DNA of 64,000 nt, from NCBI RefSeq assembly GCF_017963645.1, contig NZ_JAGMWN010000003.1:310001-374000 (forward strand). The letters are read 5' to 3'. Below the pieces are notes generated by a model. It did no database searches and was not told the origin of the DNA. It saw only the letters and a program-made list of their open reading frames with translations. This document shows positions 15,999-24,974 of the stretch, in pieces. Made by a program: the position numbers and the translations under genes. The DNA is from Marivibrio halodurans. Its GTDB lineage: Bacteria > Pseudomonadota > Alphaproteobacteria > UBA8366 > Aestuariispiraceae. The stretch's first letter is position 1, and every line of letters starts with the position of its first letter.

Positions 15999-18182
15999 CT
16001 AGGCCCGTTCCGACGCAGCCGATTCGATGGCGGCTTTCACCTTGGTCGCCAATTGTTTAAGCGAGAATGGCTTGGGCAGGAAATAGACGCGCGGCAGCGC
16101 CTCCACCTCCTGGGCGACGCTCTCCTGGGTATAGCCGGAAATGCAGATGACCGGCAGGTCCGGCATCTGCTTGCGCGTTTGGCGGATCAGGGTCGCGCCG
16201 TCGACCTTTGGCATCACCATGTCCGTAACCAGCAGGTCGATACGCGGCCGATCCGCCAGAATCTCCAACGCGGCCTCGCCGGTTCGCGCCTCCGTCACCT
16301 CATAGCCCTTGGCGCGCAGGGCGCGGGCCGCGAAGAGCCGCACGGCATCCTCGTCCTCGACCAGCAGCACCCGGCCGCCGCCGGTCGTGTCCGTGGGCGT
16401 GCCCTCGTGCTCTGCCAGATCGGTGGGTTGCTGGACGCTCTCGGACGAGCGCGGGAGGTAGAGCGTGAAGCTCGCCCCCTTCCCCAACCCGTCGGAATGG
16501 GCGTGGACGATGCCGCCCAACTGGCGGATCGAGCCATAGACCATGGCCAAACCCAGGCCCGTGCCCATCCCCACCTCCTTGGTGGTGAAGAAGGGTTCGA
16601 AAACGCGAGTCAACGTTTCCCGGTCGATACCGACACCTGTATCGGAGACGGTGATCGCGACATATTCCCCCGGCGCCATGGTTTCCTCGGCGATGGCATA
16701 GGGGCGGTCGGCGGTGAAATTGCCGGTTTGGATGGTGAGTCGACCGCCCTCCGGCATGGCGTCGCGGGCATTGACGGCGAGGTTGATGACCACTTGCTCG
16801 ATCTGTCCCGGATCGGCCTTGACGGGCCAGAGATCGCGGCCATGGACGACGGTCAGTTCCACCCGCTCCCCCAACAGGCGGCGCAGCAGGTTGGAGAGTT
16901 CCGCCAACAATTCGGTCATGTCGATCACGCGCGGGGCCAGAGTCTGCTGGCGTGAGAAAGCGAGGAGCTGGCGCACCAGCCCGGCCGCGCGGTTGGCATT
17001 CTGCTTGATCTGCATCGCGTCGGCGAAGCTGGGCTCGCCCACGGGGTGGCGTTGCAGCATCAGATCGCAGAAACCGATGATCGCGGTCAGCATGTTGTTG
17101 AAGTCATGCGCGATTCCGCCGGCAAGCTGACCGACCGCCTGCATCTTCTGCGATTGCGCGAATTGCGCCTCCAGGCGCTTGCGCTCGGTCGCGTCCACGA
17201 CATGGACGACAAGCCCCCGGCCCGATTCCCGGGGCAGCGCCGCCTGACTGGCATAGAGTGCGACGGTCCGTTCCATGTCGCCCGTGAGTCGCACGTCGAT
17301 CGGCCCGGCAGCCTCGCCGCTGTTGTTCACCCGCTCGATCATCGCATCGACTTGGGCGCGATCGGCCTCCGCGATCACCTCGACGAACAGGCGGCCATTG
17401 GCATGCTGGCCGCCGAGCAGCCGGCGGAAGGCGCTGTTGGCCTCCTGCACCATCCCCCCTTCGTCTATCACCAGAATCCCGAAGGGCGCGCGGTCGAGAG
17501 CACGCGACAGCAAGGAGACCCGCTCCATCGCGCGCTCCGCCTCCGTGCGTCGCGCGCTTACATCCTCCAACAGGTAGCAGATACCGTCCGCGAAGGGGCC
17601 GACCGTCACTTGGAGATAGCGCGCCCCCCCTTCCATTTCCGTCGCGTCTCCCGGCGCCGCGACGGCTGGAGGCACCGGGCCGAGGGCGGAGAACTCCCGG
17701 CTGAGACGTTCGCCCCCCAAGGCACGCGCGGCCATGCCGGCGAGCGTGGCGGGCAAGGCATCGTCCGCCGGCTCGATCAGGGCCGCGATCAGATGCGCCG
17801 CCGAGGCCCCGGAGTGACCGGCCGCGTCGACGCCCTCCAGTCCGATGGCGTAATGGACCGTGCCATCCGCGTTCGCGGCGATGGCCACCAGATCCCGCGC
17901 GGCGAGCATCGCCTCCAGCGCCGCGAGGCGCGCCTCCGCCCGGCCAGCCCGACGTCGCAGCGCGCGCAGGGATAGCCCGGCGATCATCGCTGGAATCGTC
18001 ACCATCAGGGCCGCGGCCACGGCCGCCGCGACGACGGGCATGCTTCCCGCCGCGGCCTCCCGGCCTTCCGCCGGTGCCAGGATCGCTGCCGCGATGAGAA
18101 CGGCGAGCCCCGCCCCGACAGCGCAAACCGATGCGAGGCAGAGGGCAAGGACGGAGCCCCCGTGGTTTCCAAGAAGCCTCAC
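15999..18182 (-). CDS. cckA: Hybrid sensor histidine kinase CckA
   Basis: CckA is the membrane kinase and phosphatase that phosphorylates ChpT, and through it CtrA and CpdR, in the alphaproteobacterial cell-cycle and motility pathway. The 727-residue protein has two N-terminal membrane helices (about 10-36 and 48-71), a PAS-like region (about 225-330), a HisKA domain with the phospho-acceptor in GGIAHDFNNMLTAIIGFCDL (about residue 359), an ATPase domain (GTGLGLAMVYGSI) and a receiver domain with the aspartate in LLVTDMVMPKVDG. This sequence and its place beside recA match CckA. Translation starts at GTG 18182, overlapping the flhB stop as GTGA, so it is coupled to the flagellar genes. Confidence 0.93.
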   Translation of the reverse strand: MRLLGNHGGSVLALCLASVCAVGAGLAVLIAAAILAPAEGREAAAGSMPVVAAAVAAALMVTIPAMIAGLSLRALRRRAGRAEARLAALEAMLAARDLVAIAANADGTVHYAIGLEGVDAAGHSGASAAHLIAALIEPADDALPATLAGMAARALGGERLSREFSALGPVPPAVAAPGDATEMEGGARYLQVTVGPFADGICYLLEDVSARRTEAERAMERVSLLSRALDRAPFGILVIDEGGMVQEANSAFRRLLGGQHANGRLFVEVIAEADRAQVDAMIERVNNSGEAAGPIDVRLTGDMERTVALYASQAALPRESGRGLVVHVVDATERKRLEAQFAQSQKMQAVGQLAGGIAHDFNNMLTAIIGFCDLMLQRHPVGEPSFADAMQIKQNANRAAGLVRQLLAFSRQQTLAPRVIDMTELLAELSNLLRRLLGERVELTVVHGRDLWPVKADPGQIEQVVINLAVNARDAMPEGGRLTIQTGNFTADRPYAIAEETMAPGEYVAITVSDTGVGIDRETLTRVFEPFFTTKEVGMGTGLGLAMVYGSIRQLGGIVHAHSDGLGKGASFTLYLPRSSESVQQPTDLAEHEGTPTDTTGGGRVLLVEDEDAVRLFAARALRAKGYEVTEARTGEAALEILADRPRIDLLVTDMVMPKVDGATLIRQTRKQMPDLPVICISGYTQESVAQEVEALPRVYFLPKPFSLKQLATKVKAAIESAASERA

Positions 18183-19255
18183 GACGGCATGCTCCGGCCC
18201 TTAAGGTTGAAGACGTAGGATATCACCTTGGCGACCGCCTCGTAATGTTCCGGCGGAACGCTCTCATCGATCTCGACGCCGGCATAGAGGGCACGGGCCA
18301 GCGGTGGATTCTCGACCACCGGGATATCGTTCTCCGTCGCCACCTGACGGATACGCTGGGCCAGCACGTCCTGGCCCTTGGCGATCAGGACCGGGGCCTC
18401 CATTTCCTCCGGCTTATAGGATAGGGCGACCGCGAAATGCGTCGGGTTTGTGACCACGACATCGGCGCGGGGAACCGCCTGCATCATGCGTTGACGCGCG
18501 CGTTCGTTGCGGATTTGACGTAGGCGTGCCTTGATCTGCGGATCGCCCTCGGTGTTCTTGTACTCCTCCTTGACCTCCTGCTTGGTCATGCGGAGCTGCT
18601 TGCGGTGCTGATAGCGTTGGAAGAACACGTCGGCGATGGCGATCGCCAGCATGATCGCCAGCACGGCCGCGAGCAGGCGCAGCATCAACGCCAGGATCTC
18701 GTCCAGCAGTTCCGGAATGGGTAGTTGCGGCAGGATGTCGAGCCGGTCGCGCTCCGGCAAAAGCAGCACCAGACCGACAGCGCCGACGATCCCGATCTTC
18801 AACAGGCCCTTCGCGAACTCAACCATCTGCTTGGCCGAGAACATGCGCTGCAACCCCTTGAGCAGCGAAACCTTGCTCGCCTTCGGCTTCATCGGCTCCG
18901 AGGTGAAGAGCAATCCGTTCTGACCGACCGATCCAGCCAGCGCCAGCACCACGAACAACCCCATAGGAATCGCCATCACCAGCGAGATATCCAACAACAG
19001 CCCGGACAGCACATGACCGATCCCCCCTGGCGAGGTGTCGATCATATGCGCCTGGGCGATGAAGGGGGTCAGTTCCAGACGGATATCGGACATGATCGCC
19101 GGACCGCCAAAAGCCATCAACGCCCCGAAGCCGAACAGCAGCAACCAGGTATTGATCTCCCGGCTGACGGCGACCTGACCCTTCTGGCGCGCGTCGCGCA
19201 GCCTTTTACTGGTCGGCTCTTCTGTTTTCTGGCTCTCGTCGGCTTGTTCCGACAT
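18179..19255 (-). CDS. flhB: Flagellar export switch protein FlhB
   Basis: FlhB is a membrane component of the flagellar type III export gate that switches substrate class after self-cleavage. 358 residues: N-terminal EKTEEPTSKRLRDAR-like start (here SQKTEEPTSKRLRDARQKGQ), four membrane helices, then a cytoplasmic domain with the autocleavage site NPTH in DVVVTNPTHFAVALSYKPEE. The neighbours are fliR upstream and cckA downstream. Confidence 0.96.
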   Translation of the reverse strand: MSEQADESQKTEEPTSKRLRDARQKGQVAVSREINTWLLLFGFGALMAFGGPAIMSDIRLELTPFIAQAHMIDTSPGGIGHVLSGLLLDISLVMAIPMGLFVVLALAGSVGQNGLLFTSEPMKPKASKVSLLKGLQRMFSAKQMVEFAKGLLKIGIVGAVGLVLLLPERDRLDILPQLPIPELLDEILALMLRLLAAVLAIMLAIAIADVFFQRYQHRKQLRMTKQEVKEEYKNTEGDPQIKARLRQIRNERARQRMMQAVPRADVVVTNPTHFAVALSYKPEEMEAPVLIAKGQDVLAQRIRQVATENDIPVVENPPLARALYAGVEIDESVPPEHYEAVAKVISYVFNLKGRSMPS

Positions 19256-19328
19256 GCCGCCTCATCTCGTTTATACCGATTATACTGATCACGCTCGGCC
19301 ATCTCTCCACCAGCCGAGCCCGCATGGA

Positions 19329-20093
19329 CTAGAAGCTGGTCAGGAACATGCCCAACATCTCGCGATACTGCTCCAGGAACCATAGCATCATGCCGCCGAT
19401 CGTGATGAACATCACGACCATTCCGATCAAAATCTGCAACGGCATCGCGATGAAGAACACCTGCAACTGCGGCATCAACCGCGCCAACAATCCCAAAAGT
19501 GTGTAAAACATCAAGGCCACGACGATCAACGGCGCCACGAGCTGAATGCCGAGCTTGAAGCTGTCCGCGACCGTGCGCGCGACCACGTCGGCCATATCAC
19601 CCAGCATCGGCGCCTGTCCCGGCTCGAAGATCACATAGCTCTCCACCACCGTTCGGATCAGCAGATGATGCATATCGGTCGCGAAGATCAGCATCAGACC
19701 GAGCAGCGTGAAGAAGATCGACTGCAAGGCCCCTTGGTCCGCCAGCAGAGGGTTGAAGAGCAGGGCGCTCGCCAGGCCGCTCAGGAAGGACCAAATCACG
19801 CCGGCGATGGCCAGCGCGTTGAACAGCACACGCGTCACGGTGCCGATGAAGATGCCGTGAACGATCTCGCCCAGCAGTAGCAGCGCCAGGTCGCCGAGAC
19901 GCTCCGGCATATCCGGCAATAGCGGCGAGACCACCGGCGCCGCCACCACGCTCAACATCAGGGCGACGGCGAGGCGTGCGCGCGGATTGAGAAAGGTCTC
20001 GCCGATCGAGGGCAATGTGATGAAGGCGGCCCCGATCCGGGCGAAAACCAGGAAGGTCGCGAAAAGCTCGGCCGAGAGGAGATCGCTGAACAT
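19329..20093 (-). CDS. fliR: Flagellar export gate protein FliR
   Basis: 254 residues, hydrophobic with about six membrane helices, beginning FATFLVFARIGAAFITLPSI and ending with a short amphipathic tail. FliR forms the export pore with FliP and FliQ and precedes FlhB. It is separated from fliQ by a gene on the opposite strand, so it must have its own promoter or rely on transcription through that gene. A short AT-rich stretch (19262-19290) between fliR and flhB contains a sequence resembling the arm of the 31-kb inverted-repeat element. Confidence 0.95.
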   Translation of the reverse strand: MFSDLLSAELFATFLVFARIGAAFITLPSIGETFLNPRARLAVALMLSVVAAPVVSPLLPDMPERLGDLALLLLGEIVHGIFIGTVTRVLFNALAIAGVIWSFLSGLASALLFNPLLADQGALQSIFFTLLGLMLIFATDMHHLLIRTVVESYVIFEPGQAPMLGDMADVVARTVADSFKLGIQLVAPLIVVALMFYTLLGLLARLMPQLQVFFIAMPLQILIGMVVMFITIGGMMLWFLEQYREMLGMFLTSF

Positions 20094-20142
20094 GGCGACC
20101 GGAAGACTCGCGCGATTCCGGCCGGCCGTCTATCGTTGCGCC

Positions 20143-20937
20143 ATGCGGCACGAGCCCCCCATCCCCGAAACACACTGCGCCCTGACCGATCCGGGAGATC
20201 ACGCGGACCTGCTCGCCGCCTTCGGCGACACGCCGGAACGGATCGCGGCGGGTATTCAAGGTGTGCTGCTCCACGACTATTTCGGTCCCCTGCTGCACGG
20301 CCCCGCACCGTCCAAGTTCCAGGTGGAATCGCGCGCGACCCTGCCCGTTTCCTGCCGTCTGGCCCAGATCGGGACCGTCGCGCCACGTCCCCCCTTTTCG
20401 CGCGCGGTCGGCACCTGCCGGGATTTCGCCCTGCTGATGACGGCAGCCCTGCGTGCCGGGGGCAAGGCCGCGCGGGTCCGGTGCGGCTTCGCGAACTACC
20501 TGACGCCGCAAGCGGGAAGTTCGCCCTGGTACGAGGACCACTGGGTCTGTGAGTATCGCATGGCGCCCGACGGTTCCTGGCGCCGCGCGGATGCGCAATT
20601 GGACGCGGCCCACCGCGTGGCGCTCGGCATCGATTTCCCGGCCCTCGACCTCCCGTGCGATCGATATCTTACGGCGGATCGCGCCTGGCGCGCCATGCGG
20701 AACGGCGCGCTCCCGCCGGAGAGTTTCGGACACGGCAGCGAGGCACGCGGCCCCTGGTTCATCGCCGTCAATCTGCGGCGCGACACTCTATCCCGCGCGG
20801 GGCGGATCGTCGGTGCCTGGGATCGCTGGCGCGACGCGCCGGATGGCGCGCGCACTCTCCGCGCCCATGAATGGACATGCTGCGATGATATGGCGATAAC
20901 CGGCGACCCGGCCGGAATCGAAGACCCACCCTGGTAA
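20143..20937 (+). CDS. Transglutaminase-like (cysteine peptidase fold) protein
   Basis: 264 residues. The catalytic triad of the transglutaminase-like superfamily is visible: Cys in VGTCRDFALLMTAALRAGGK, His in WYEDHWVCEYR and Asp in WRRADAQLD. The rest (VRCGFANYL and the WIAVNLRRDTL-like C-terminus) is typical of small bacterial proteins of this family, which are thought to be hydrolases rather than crosslinkers. The start at 20143 is chosen as the first ATG with family-like sequence; ATG 20092 overlaps the fliR start. It lies between fliR and fliQ on the opposite strand, an intrusion into a normally unbroken flagellar run. No flagellar role is known. Confidence 0.8.
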   Translation: MRHEPPIPETHCALTDPGDHADLLAAFGDTPERIAAGIQGVLLHDYFGPLLHGPAPSKFQVESRATLPVSCRLAQIGTVAPRPPFSRAVGTCRDFALLMTAALRAGGKAARVRCGFANYLTPQAGSSPWYEDHWVCEYRMAPDGSWRRADAQLDAAHRVALGIDFPALDLPCDRYLTADRAWRAMRNGALPPESFGHGSEARGPWFIAVNLRRDTLSRAGRIVGAWDRWRDAPDGARTLRAHEWTCCDDMAITGDPAGIEDPPW

Positions 20938-20993
20938 TAGGGACATCGCGCGGCGCGCCGCCCCCCTATTCTCCCCCGGCTATCCCCCGCCGT

Positions 20994-21263
20994 TTATCCC
21001 CCGCCGGCGATGATCCGGTCGGCCACGGTCTCCATCAGCCCTTCCAACTGATTCAGCATGAAGGGCAGCAACACCAGCATGGACAGGAAGACGACGATGA
21101 TCTTCGGCACGAAGGTCAGTGTCACTTCCTGAATCTGGGTCAGCGCCTGAAAGATCGCCACGGTGAGGCCGACAGCGAGACCGATCAACATGATCGGACT
21201 CGCCACGATCAACAGGACGAAGATAGTCTCGCGCGCGATATCTAGGGCTTGCTCGGCGTTCAT
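20994..21263 (-). CDS. fliQ: Flagellar export gate protein FliQ
   Basis: 89 residues with two membrane helices. It begins with an ALDIARETIFVLLIVASPIM segment, followed by GLTVAIFQALTQIQEVTLTF and PKIIVVFLSMLVLLPFML, the normal FliQ pattern and length. Transcribed after fliE; the next gene downstream is on the opposite strand. Confidence 0.95.
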   Translation of the reverse strand: MNAEQALDIARETIFVLLIVASPIMLIGLAVGLTVAIFQALTQIQEVTLTFVPKIIVVFLSMLVLLPFMLNQLEGLMETVADRIIAGGG

Positions 21264-21324
21264 CGATGACCTTCTCGGCGCGGTGGCGACGGCCCTTGAG
21301 CGGCCGCCAACGGTTCAAGCCGGA

Positions 21325-21672
21325 TCAGATCGGCATCCGCAGGATTTCCTGGTAAGCGGATATGATTCGGTCACGCACCGCCACCACGGTCTGCAACGTG
21401 GCCTCCGCGTCGGCAACGGCGGTCACGACCTCCGTCAGGTTGGCCTGTCCCGCCACGCCCTCCATGCCGAGGCGTTCCGCCTCCCGGTTGGAATCGATGG
21501 TATCCTGGGCGGCCGTGCGAACCAGATCGACGAAACGGGAGCCGGGCGTCGTCTCCTCCCCGCCCATGGCGGCGCCGATATCCGTCGGCGACGCGCCCGG
21601 CTTGACGCCGAACGGGTTTCCGGCGGCCGCGTTGCGATAGGCGGCGGCGGCATTTGAGGGATCGATGGCCAT
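21325..21672 (-). CDS. fliE: Flagellar hook-basal body protein FliE
   Basis: 115 residues. The conserved C-terminal half reads LTEVVTAVADAEATLQTVVA then VRDRIISAYQEILRMPI, the FliE signature; the N-terminal half is low complexity. FliE joins the MS ring to the rod. It lies between flgC and fliQ as in many alphaproteobacteria. Confidence 0.95.
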   Translation of the reverse strand: MAIDPSNAAAAYRNAAAGNPFGVKPGASPTDIGAAMGGEETTPGSRFVDLVRTAAQDTIDSNREAERLGMEGVAGQANLTEVVTAVADAEATLQTVVAVRDRIISAYQEILRMPI

Positions 21673-21752
21673 GGCGTGCTCCGGCGTTCCCCAATCGTCG
21701 AGGTGAACGGTACGCCGATTGTTCTACCCCAATTCGGGGACCGGCGACAAGC

Positions 21753-22169
21753 TCACCGCAGCATGTTGACCGTCTGGGAGATCATGGACTTCGACGTCTC
21801 GATGACCTGCAGGTTCGCGCGATAGCTGCGATTGGCCTCGCGCATGTCGGTCATCTCGATCAACGTATTGACGTTGGGCAGCTTGTAATAGCCCGTCTCC
21901 GGGTCGGCCGCCGGGTGGGAGGGGTCGTATTCCAGGTCGAAGGCGCCCGGCGCCTCGCCGATTTCCTCGATCCGGACGACATCGGCCTGCAGCGCGCGGT
22001 CCATCTCGTTGGCGAAGGTGATCGTCTTGCGCCGATAGGGGTCGCCGCCCGGTGTCTGGGCCGTGGAATCGCCGTTGGCGATATTCTCCGAGATGACCTT
22101 GATCCGGGTGCCTTGGGCACGCATACCGGTTCCGGCGATGAACATGGTGGCTTTCAGATCGTCCATCAT
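21753..22169 (-). CDS. flgC: Flagellar proximal rod protein FlgC
   Basis: 138 residues. GTGMRAQGTRIKVISENIAN is the N-terminal rod motif, with the C-terminal coil MTDMREANRSYRANLQVIET; the middle contains PNVNTLIEMTDMREA. The start is ATG 22169 or 22166. It is downstream of flgB by about 70 bp. Confidence 0.96.
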   Translation of the reverse strand: MMDDLKATMFIAGTGMRAQGTRIKVISENIANGDSTAQTPGGDPYRRKTITFANEMDRALQADVVRIEEIGEAPGAFDLEYDPSHPAADPETGYYKLPNVNTLIEMTDMREANRSYRANLQVIETSKSMISQTVNMLR

Positions 22170-22236
22170 GGTCTTTGCTCCTTCCGATCGCTATTCAGCC
22201 GTTCGATGGGTCTCTCGTCCTGGGGCGGGCGTGGCG

Positions 22237-22647
22237 TCAGCCGCCGCCGCCCCGGCCGAGCGCCATGCGATAGAGGCTCGAATACTTGCGATAGAGGTTG
22301 GTCGCGAACTCATAGTCGCCGGCCGTCTGGCTCATTTTCATCATCTGCTCCTCCAGCACGACCCGGTTACCCGTCGGCGAGACCTCGTAGGGCGTGCGCT
22401 CCCGCGCCTCGCGGAAGGTCATATCGCCCTTCGGGCTCGTCATATGGGCGGGGTCCGTGACGGCGAGTTGAAGCTGACCCTGCTGCCGATGGACGCTGCG
22501 CTTGAAATCGATTCCCTCGATATCATGCGCCCGATAGCCCGGCGTGTCGGCATTGGCGATGTTCTGACCGATGACCCGCTGACGCTGGGTCAGCCAGTCC
22601 ATCTTGTGGGTCAACATGCCCATGATCGGCGTATCGCTGAGCGCCAT
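22237..22647 (-). CDS. flgB: Flagellar proximal rod protein FlgB
   Basis: 136 residues from ATG 22647, preceded by GGAGAGGAG. The N-terminal region LTQRQRVIGQNIANADTPGY and the C-terminal coil MMKMSQTAGDYEFATNLYRK are diagnostic. First gene of the minus-strand run flgB-flgC-fliE-fliQ. The reading frame is open upstream to 22923 but that part overlaps the plus-strand gene and is not family-like. Confidence 0.96.
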   Translation of the reverse strand: MALSDTPIMGMLTHKMDWLTQRQRVIGQNIANADTPGYRAHDIEGIDFKRSVHRQQGQLQLAVTDPAHMTSPKGDMTFREARERTPYEVSPTGNRVVLEEQMMKMSQTAGDYEFATNLYRKYSSLYRMALGRGGGG

Positions 22648-22813
22648 GAACCTTTCTCCTCTCCTAACTGTCGACCCGGCCTCTCCAAGCCGGACCGTCT
22701 CTCCTCGCCCGACTGCCATGCATTCCCCGTGCCAGTTCTGGAAACAGGCGGGGTTGGTGCGCGCGCGGCGGGACGCTATCCTGCCGACCGGACCCGAAGC
22801 GCGCGGAACAGCC

Positions 22814-23215
22814 ATGGTCGAACGCTCCAGAACAACGACGCCCCACGCCGGCACACCGACACCGGCCGCCTCCACGCGTCGGGAGGATACCGGCGATGCC
22901 GAACCGGCGACCGCCGACCGCAAGGCCGTGGCCCTCAGCTACAAGCCGGAGACGGCGGACAGCGCGCCGGTCGTCACGGCCTCCGGCCGCGGGCATCTGG
23001 CCGAACGAATCCTGGAGGCGGCGCGCGAGGCGGGTGTCCCCGTCCATCGCGACGCCGATCTGATCGAGATCCTGGCCGCGACGGATGTCGGGGACGAAAT
23101 CCCGGTCGAGGCCTTCATCGCCGTGGCGGAGGTTCTGCGTTACGTCTATCAGGCCAACGGACAGGCCGCGCCGATCCCGACCCGCTCCACCCCCGCCGAC
23201 GGGTCGCGAAAATAG
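22814..23215 (+). CDS. FlhB C-terminal-domain paralogue (FlhX-like)
   Basis: 133 residues matching only the cytoplasmic domain of FlhB/YscU: RKAVALSYKPETADSAPVVT, ASGRGHLAERILEAAREAGV, PVHRDADLIEILAATDVGDE and EVLRYVYQANG. It has no membrane helices and no NPTH cleavage site; the first 35 residues are a Thr/Pro-rich tail. Such stand-alone domains accompany flagellar genes in many bacteria and can partly replace the cleaved FlhB C-terminus in substrate switching. It is divergent from flgB and the first gene of the run leading to fliO and fliP. Confidence 0.88.
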   Translation: MVERSRTTTPHAGTPTPAASTRREDTGDAEPATADRKAVALSYKPETADSAPVVTASGRGHLAERILEAAREAGVPVHRDADLIEILAATDVGDEIPVEAFIAVAEVLRYVYQANGQAAPIPTRSTPADGSRK

Positions 23216-23271
23216 CTCGCGCCACCGCCGAATCGTGGCAGCGTCGCCGCCTCGGGTGAGGGGCGATTGCA

Positions 23272-23649
23272 ATGAATGGGACGCGGGCGCGAACGGTGCC
23301 CGCCGCCCCCGAGACGGACAACGGTGCGATCATGCGGAAGAGCGAGGTTGAGGCGGGGCTGAATGCGCTCGCCAAGGAAGTGGCGGAGGCCAAGGCGGCG
23401 CTGGCGCGCGGCGATGACGAGATCGGGTTGGAGAATGTCGGGCCGCGGATCGAGCGGCTGGTCGCCGCCGCGATGAACCTTCCGGGCGACGGATCCCGGC
23501 AGATGGAACCCCTCCTGACCAAGGTTCGCGACGATCTGCAGGAGCTTTCCGATGCGCTCGGCGCGGCGATCGAGGAAGCGAACGCCGAGGCCGCGGCCGA
23601 AAAGTCCGGATCGGAGGACGAGCCCCCCACCTCCGAGACCAAGCACTAG
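23272..23649 (+). CDS. Hypothetical helical protein in flagellar run
   Basis: 125 residues, mostly alpha-helical and charged, with Ala/Glu-rich heptad-like stretches (VEAGLNALAKEVAEAKAALA and LTKVRDDLQELSDALGAAIE). No family is recognised. An internal ATG at 23332 is a better-looking start (MRKSEVEAGLN). Position between the FlhB paralogue and fliO suggests an export-related or chaperone-like role, which is only inference. Confidence 0.65.
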   Translation: MNGTRARTVPAAPETDNGAIMRKSEVEAGLNALAKEVAEAKAALARGDDEIGLENVGPRIERLVAAAMNLPGDGSRQMEPLLTKVRDDLQELSDALGAAIEEANAEAAAEKSGSEDEPPTSETKH

Positions 23650-23701
23650 CGTGCGGAACGGACGATCCGGCGGCACGAGGCGGGGCGTTTAGGCACGAGC
23701 G

Positions 23702-24142
23702 ATGGATTTCGGCGCTTATCTCCAGTTCATCTTGGCGCTGATCTTCGTGATCGGCCTGATCGGGCTGTTCGCGCTGGCGCTGCGCAAACTGGCGCCGGGC
23801 ATGCGCGCGGTTCGACGCCCGGGTGCCGGTCGACGGTTGGAGGTGTTGGAGGTGTTGCCGCTCGACGCGCGGCGGCGTCTGGTCATGGTGCGTCGCGACG
23901 GCGTGGCGCACCTTCTGCTGCTGGGACTTAACGACGACCGCGTGGTGGAAAGCAATTTCGAGGCGGACGATCCCATGACCGGGCAAATCGTGCCGAAGGG
24001 CAGTCATGATCCGGCGAACGGGACGGTCGCCCCCCCGGCCGGCCGGAATCCGAATGCGAGCGACAGCGCCTTCGGCCGCCTCGTCCGCGGATTGTCGCGT
24101 GGGCGCGCGCCAGGACCGGCGGGCAAGGGGGACGGGACATGA
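23702..24142 (+). CDS. fliO: Flagellar biosynthetic protein FliO
   Basis: 146 residues: one membrane helix (about 8-28), then the small cytoplasmic domain RRLEVLEVLPLDARRRLVMV followed by GVAHLLLLGLNDDRVVESNF, the FliO pattern, and a disordered basic tail. FliO helps assemble the FliP ring. Its stop overlaps the fliP start (ATGA at 24139). Confidence 0.88.
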   Translation: MDFGAYLQFILALIFVIGLIGLFALALRKLAPGMRAVRRPGAGRRLEVLEVLPLDARRRLVMVRRDGVAHLLLLGLNDDRVVESNFEADDPMTGQIVPKGSHDPANGTVAPPAGRNPNASDSAFGRLVRGLSRGRAPGPAGKGDGT

Positions 24143-24903
24143 TGGCGACCGCACGGCGTTGGCTCCCGGTGCTGGGCGCGGCCGGCCCGGCGGGGATCGC
24201 GCTTCTCCTCGCCGCCGATCCGGCGGCCGCCCAATCCATCAACATCGATATCGGCGAGGGCGGCGGCACCGTGACCGGCCGCATCGTCCAGCTCATCGCG
24301 CTGATCACGGTGCTGTCCCTGGCGCCGTCGCTGCTGGTCATGGTGACGAGCTTCACGCGTCTCGTCGTCGTTTTCTCGATCCTTCGCACGGCTTTGGGCG
24401 CGCAACAGACGCCGCCCAACACGGTGCTGATATCGCTGGCGCTGTTCCTCACCTTCTTCATCATGCAGCCGACCCTGGAGACCGTTTACGAGCAAGGCGT
24501 CGAACCGCTGATCGCGGAGGAGATCACGGAAGCGCAGGCGCTGGAACGTTCCGTCGCGCCGATCCGTCAGTTCATGCTGCGCCATGTACGCCCGCAGGAT
24601 CTGACCCTGTTCATGGATATCGGCGGGATCGAGGCGGTTCAGGACCCGAGCGAGACGCCGATGCGCGCCTTGATTCCGGCCTTCATGATCTCGGAGTTGA
24701 AGCGCGCCTTCGAGATCGGCTTCCTGCTGTTCCTGCCCTTCCTGGTGATCGACCTGGTGGTCGCGTCGGTCCTGATGTCGATGGGCATGATGATGCTGCC
24801 GCCGGTGATGATCTCGCTTCCCTTCAAGCTGATCTTCTTCGTGCTGGTCGACGGCTGGTACATGGTCGTCGGCTCGCTGGTGCAGAGCTTCAACCCGATC
24901 TGA
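24139..24903 (+). CDS. fliP: Flagellar export gate protein FliP
   Basis: 254 residues. A signal-like N-terminus (cleavage near AAAQS), then LVMVTSFTRLVVVFSILRTA, TPPNTVLISLALFLTFFIMQ and the C-terminal FLVIDLVVASVLMSMGMMML, all highly conserved in FliP. FliP forms the core of the export gate. The final gene of the plus-strand run; translationally coupled to fliO. Confidence 0.97.
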   Translation: MMATARRWLPVLGAAGPAGIALLLAADPAAAQSINIDIGEGGGTVTGRIVQLIALITVLSLAPSLLVMVTSFTRLVVVFSILRTALGAQQTPPNTVLISLALFLTFFIMQPTLETVYEQGVEPLIAEEITEAQALERSVAPIRQFMLRHVRPQDLTLFMDIGGIEAVQDPSETPMRALIPAFMISELKRAFEIGFLLFLPFLVIDLVVASVLMSMGMMMLPPVMISLPFKLIFFVLVDGWYMVVGSLVQSFNPI

Positions 24904-24974
24904 GCGACCGGGACGCGCGGATGTCCGGCGCCTGATATGCGGGCGGCCCCGTGGTCCGCCGGCAGCGGCCGCGA

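Noticed and set aside
19262-19290. Second copy of the 31-kb element arm between fliR and flhB
   Set aside because: Only about two thirds of 22 bases agree and no partner arm is present; too weak to call a copy.
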